A stretch of DNA of 5,882 bases, taken from positions 32,881-38,762 of the forward strand of contig DJFR01000019.1 of NCBI GenBank assembly GCA_002432545.1, given 5' to 3'. The notes beneath the pieces were generated by a model. The model saw only the letters and a program-made list of their open reading frames with translations, made no database searches and was not told the DNA's origin. How positions within the stretch are numbered: the stretch's first letter is position 1; the number at the start of each line of letters is the position of its first letter. This DNA is from Flammeovirgaceae bacterium UBA5867 (lineage in GTDB: Bacteria; Bacteroidota; Bacteroidia; Cytophagales; Cyclobacteriaceae). The position numbers and the translations under genes were made by a program. Positions 5,801 to 5,882 of the stretch are shown here, one piece after another.

Positions 5801-5882
5801 CACAACAGTTCAGAATATATGCACCTCCGGCTGATCCTTCTGCTACATTGGCATTGTGTAATCCTCCGCTTACACTGGATGC
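2803..5882 (+). CDS. Large secreted PKD/Ig-domain surface protein, tandemly duplicated (3' end outside window)
   Basis: At least 1026 residues, still open at the right edge. GTG at 2803 is the only plausible start: the frame is closed by TAA at 2773-2775, and the GTG begins a good signal peptide (RKN basic start, hydrophobic core, cut after SQA at residue 22). Domains in order: a propeller-like module at about 28-385 (WYFG 30-33, YTDG 77-80, YYIF 118-121); a PKD domain at about 390-465 (WDFGDGN 420-426, YTYEAGGNYDVKL); an Ig-like domain at about 490-560 (Cys495, Cys549, a WQW core and a SAGYYYL strand). A second propeller-like module follows at about 567-920 (WYFG 570-573, FTDG 618-621, YYIF 658-661), then a second PKD-like domain at about 930-1006, and another Ig-like domain begins near 1007. 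Such proteins are exported by type IX secretion in Bacteroidota and usually end in a sorting or gliding-associated domain, not visible here. No catalytic motif is seen; ligand and function are unknown. Confidence 0.9.
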   Translation, partial: MRKNLYRFLFLLTAVIPVCSQAQNYADHNWYFGNSNRGIRFSRSDNSASLVTNQFTPFGTGGSAVASDPVTGNLIFYTDGTRVVDASHQAVPNGTIIGDNTRNQPVAICQNPANSAQYYIFHADASGTVRYSVYDSTLIGNATAFGQPPLGDLVITIKNQAIAGLPTNLSEGMIMLADTNGDDFWLITHQIGTINYHFVKINATGVTYQGSVAIGLVQNVANLAYNASSKRIAVSPKEADRDVEILTIAFPVAPATLPTLTGTRVNNSAINVATTQAIYDSEFSPNGQYLYVSVFGEGAATGDVLQYDLTAPTLSPVSVLNTPPSESYGLQMGPDSTIYHLYQSGGTFLLGALTNTDTVASEVNYATPAFAGNFGGRQFPQFAPRDSIKMKVYFEAQGFCANAPTSFFPTVTPNADSLNWDFGDGNTSSDWSPVYTYEAGGNYDVKLTAFLNGQEKDTTQTITINDFDTQITLVQDTTACSCELPYPKDKTVASCGRPFSVTAQIQGSGGATWQWFGPAGAMNSGSGTTATLTPDSAGYYYLVATVGGCSTYAGVNIKEYGIQDQRANIWYFGQNAGIDFNPLFDVPSSPAVPISNPVMDAPEGTSTISDRNGQVIFFTDGNKVWDRNFTEVATGIGGDVSATQSVLIIPVPGDETLYYIFTTQEIYGSYTYRLAYSLFDLKLNNGTGGLVEQNVTLFTKSTERITGNDTWLIAHEYGNNSFRAYQITATGIGNPVVSSIGSDHTMATAVAGQGYMKLGAQNRLAVALSTPGVSNIVEVFDFADSSGTVSNFRSVNLGSATGQVYGVEFGAGGNKLFATLKDATSKIYEFAFDTLGRPYEVDGPPAMSDQTYNEELGAIQIAPDGQLYVAINGKDHLGVIQVNGDTTAASTFNENGFALQPATPARTTTSRLGLPNFIQIISDPTQGPGISVAGQCLGDSTTFSGSGTDPIDEFFWQITQGGSVITSSTEESFSFLFQAAGLYTATLQITNRCGLDTVLTQQFRIYAPPADPSATLALCNPPLTLD

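Overview
The window looks like a piece of a Bacteroidota chromosome, probably a Chitinophagaceae-like or Cytophaga-like member. The signs are a PorP/SprF-family protein of the type IX secretion/gliding system, a very large secreted PKD/Ig-type surface protein, an N-acetylglutamate-synthase-like GNAT gene of the type that heads arginine operons in this phylum, and promoter-like elements fitting the phylum's -7 consensus (TAnnTTTG). Intergenic DNA is AT-rich. Shine-Dalgarno sequences are essentially absent, as is normal for the group. All taxonomic statements come from family recognition, not from a search.

Left part (1-573, minus strand). The first 73 codons of a GNAT acetyltransferase run off the left edge. 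Its upstream region is not empty. A TAnnTTTG promoter (540-573) should start a roughly 310-nt untranslated leader. The leader holds a tiny ORF, MVTRRPRPVRFARI, with five Arg in its last ten residues and a stop at 338. After it come two overlapping hairpins: an 11-bp stem (281-305), then a shorter stem followed by a T-run (255-284). This is the layout of a ribosome-mediated arginine attenuator and is the most interesting item in the window. A pipeline choosing the first ATG (297-299) for the GNAT gene would translate through the attenuator, so a TTG start at 221 is preferred.

Middle (682-2720). A TRIC/YadS-type membrane channel gene (757-1362) and a PorP/SprF-family outer-membrane protein gene (1473-2516) both lie on the minus strand. 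A clear intrinsic terminator between them (1403-1438) suggests separate transcription. Two non-coding spots (687-749 and 2564-2703) carry arrays of a 7-bp repeat, GTTAtCC or its complement GGaTAAC, with forward units on the left and reverse units on the right so that each can fold back on itself.

Right part (2721-5882, plus strand). A divergent promoter-like element precedes a GTG-started secreted protein that is still open after 1026 codons. It has a signal peptide, then a WYFG...TDG...YYIF sensor/propeller-like module, a PKD domain and an Ig-like domain. The whole set then starts again about 540 residues later. The C-terminus, where a type IX sorting domain or gliding-associated C-terminal domain would be expected, is outside the window. 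The PorP/SprF-like protein and this surface protein are plausible partners in type IX export or surface display, but they are divergently transcribed rather than in one operon.
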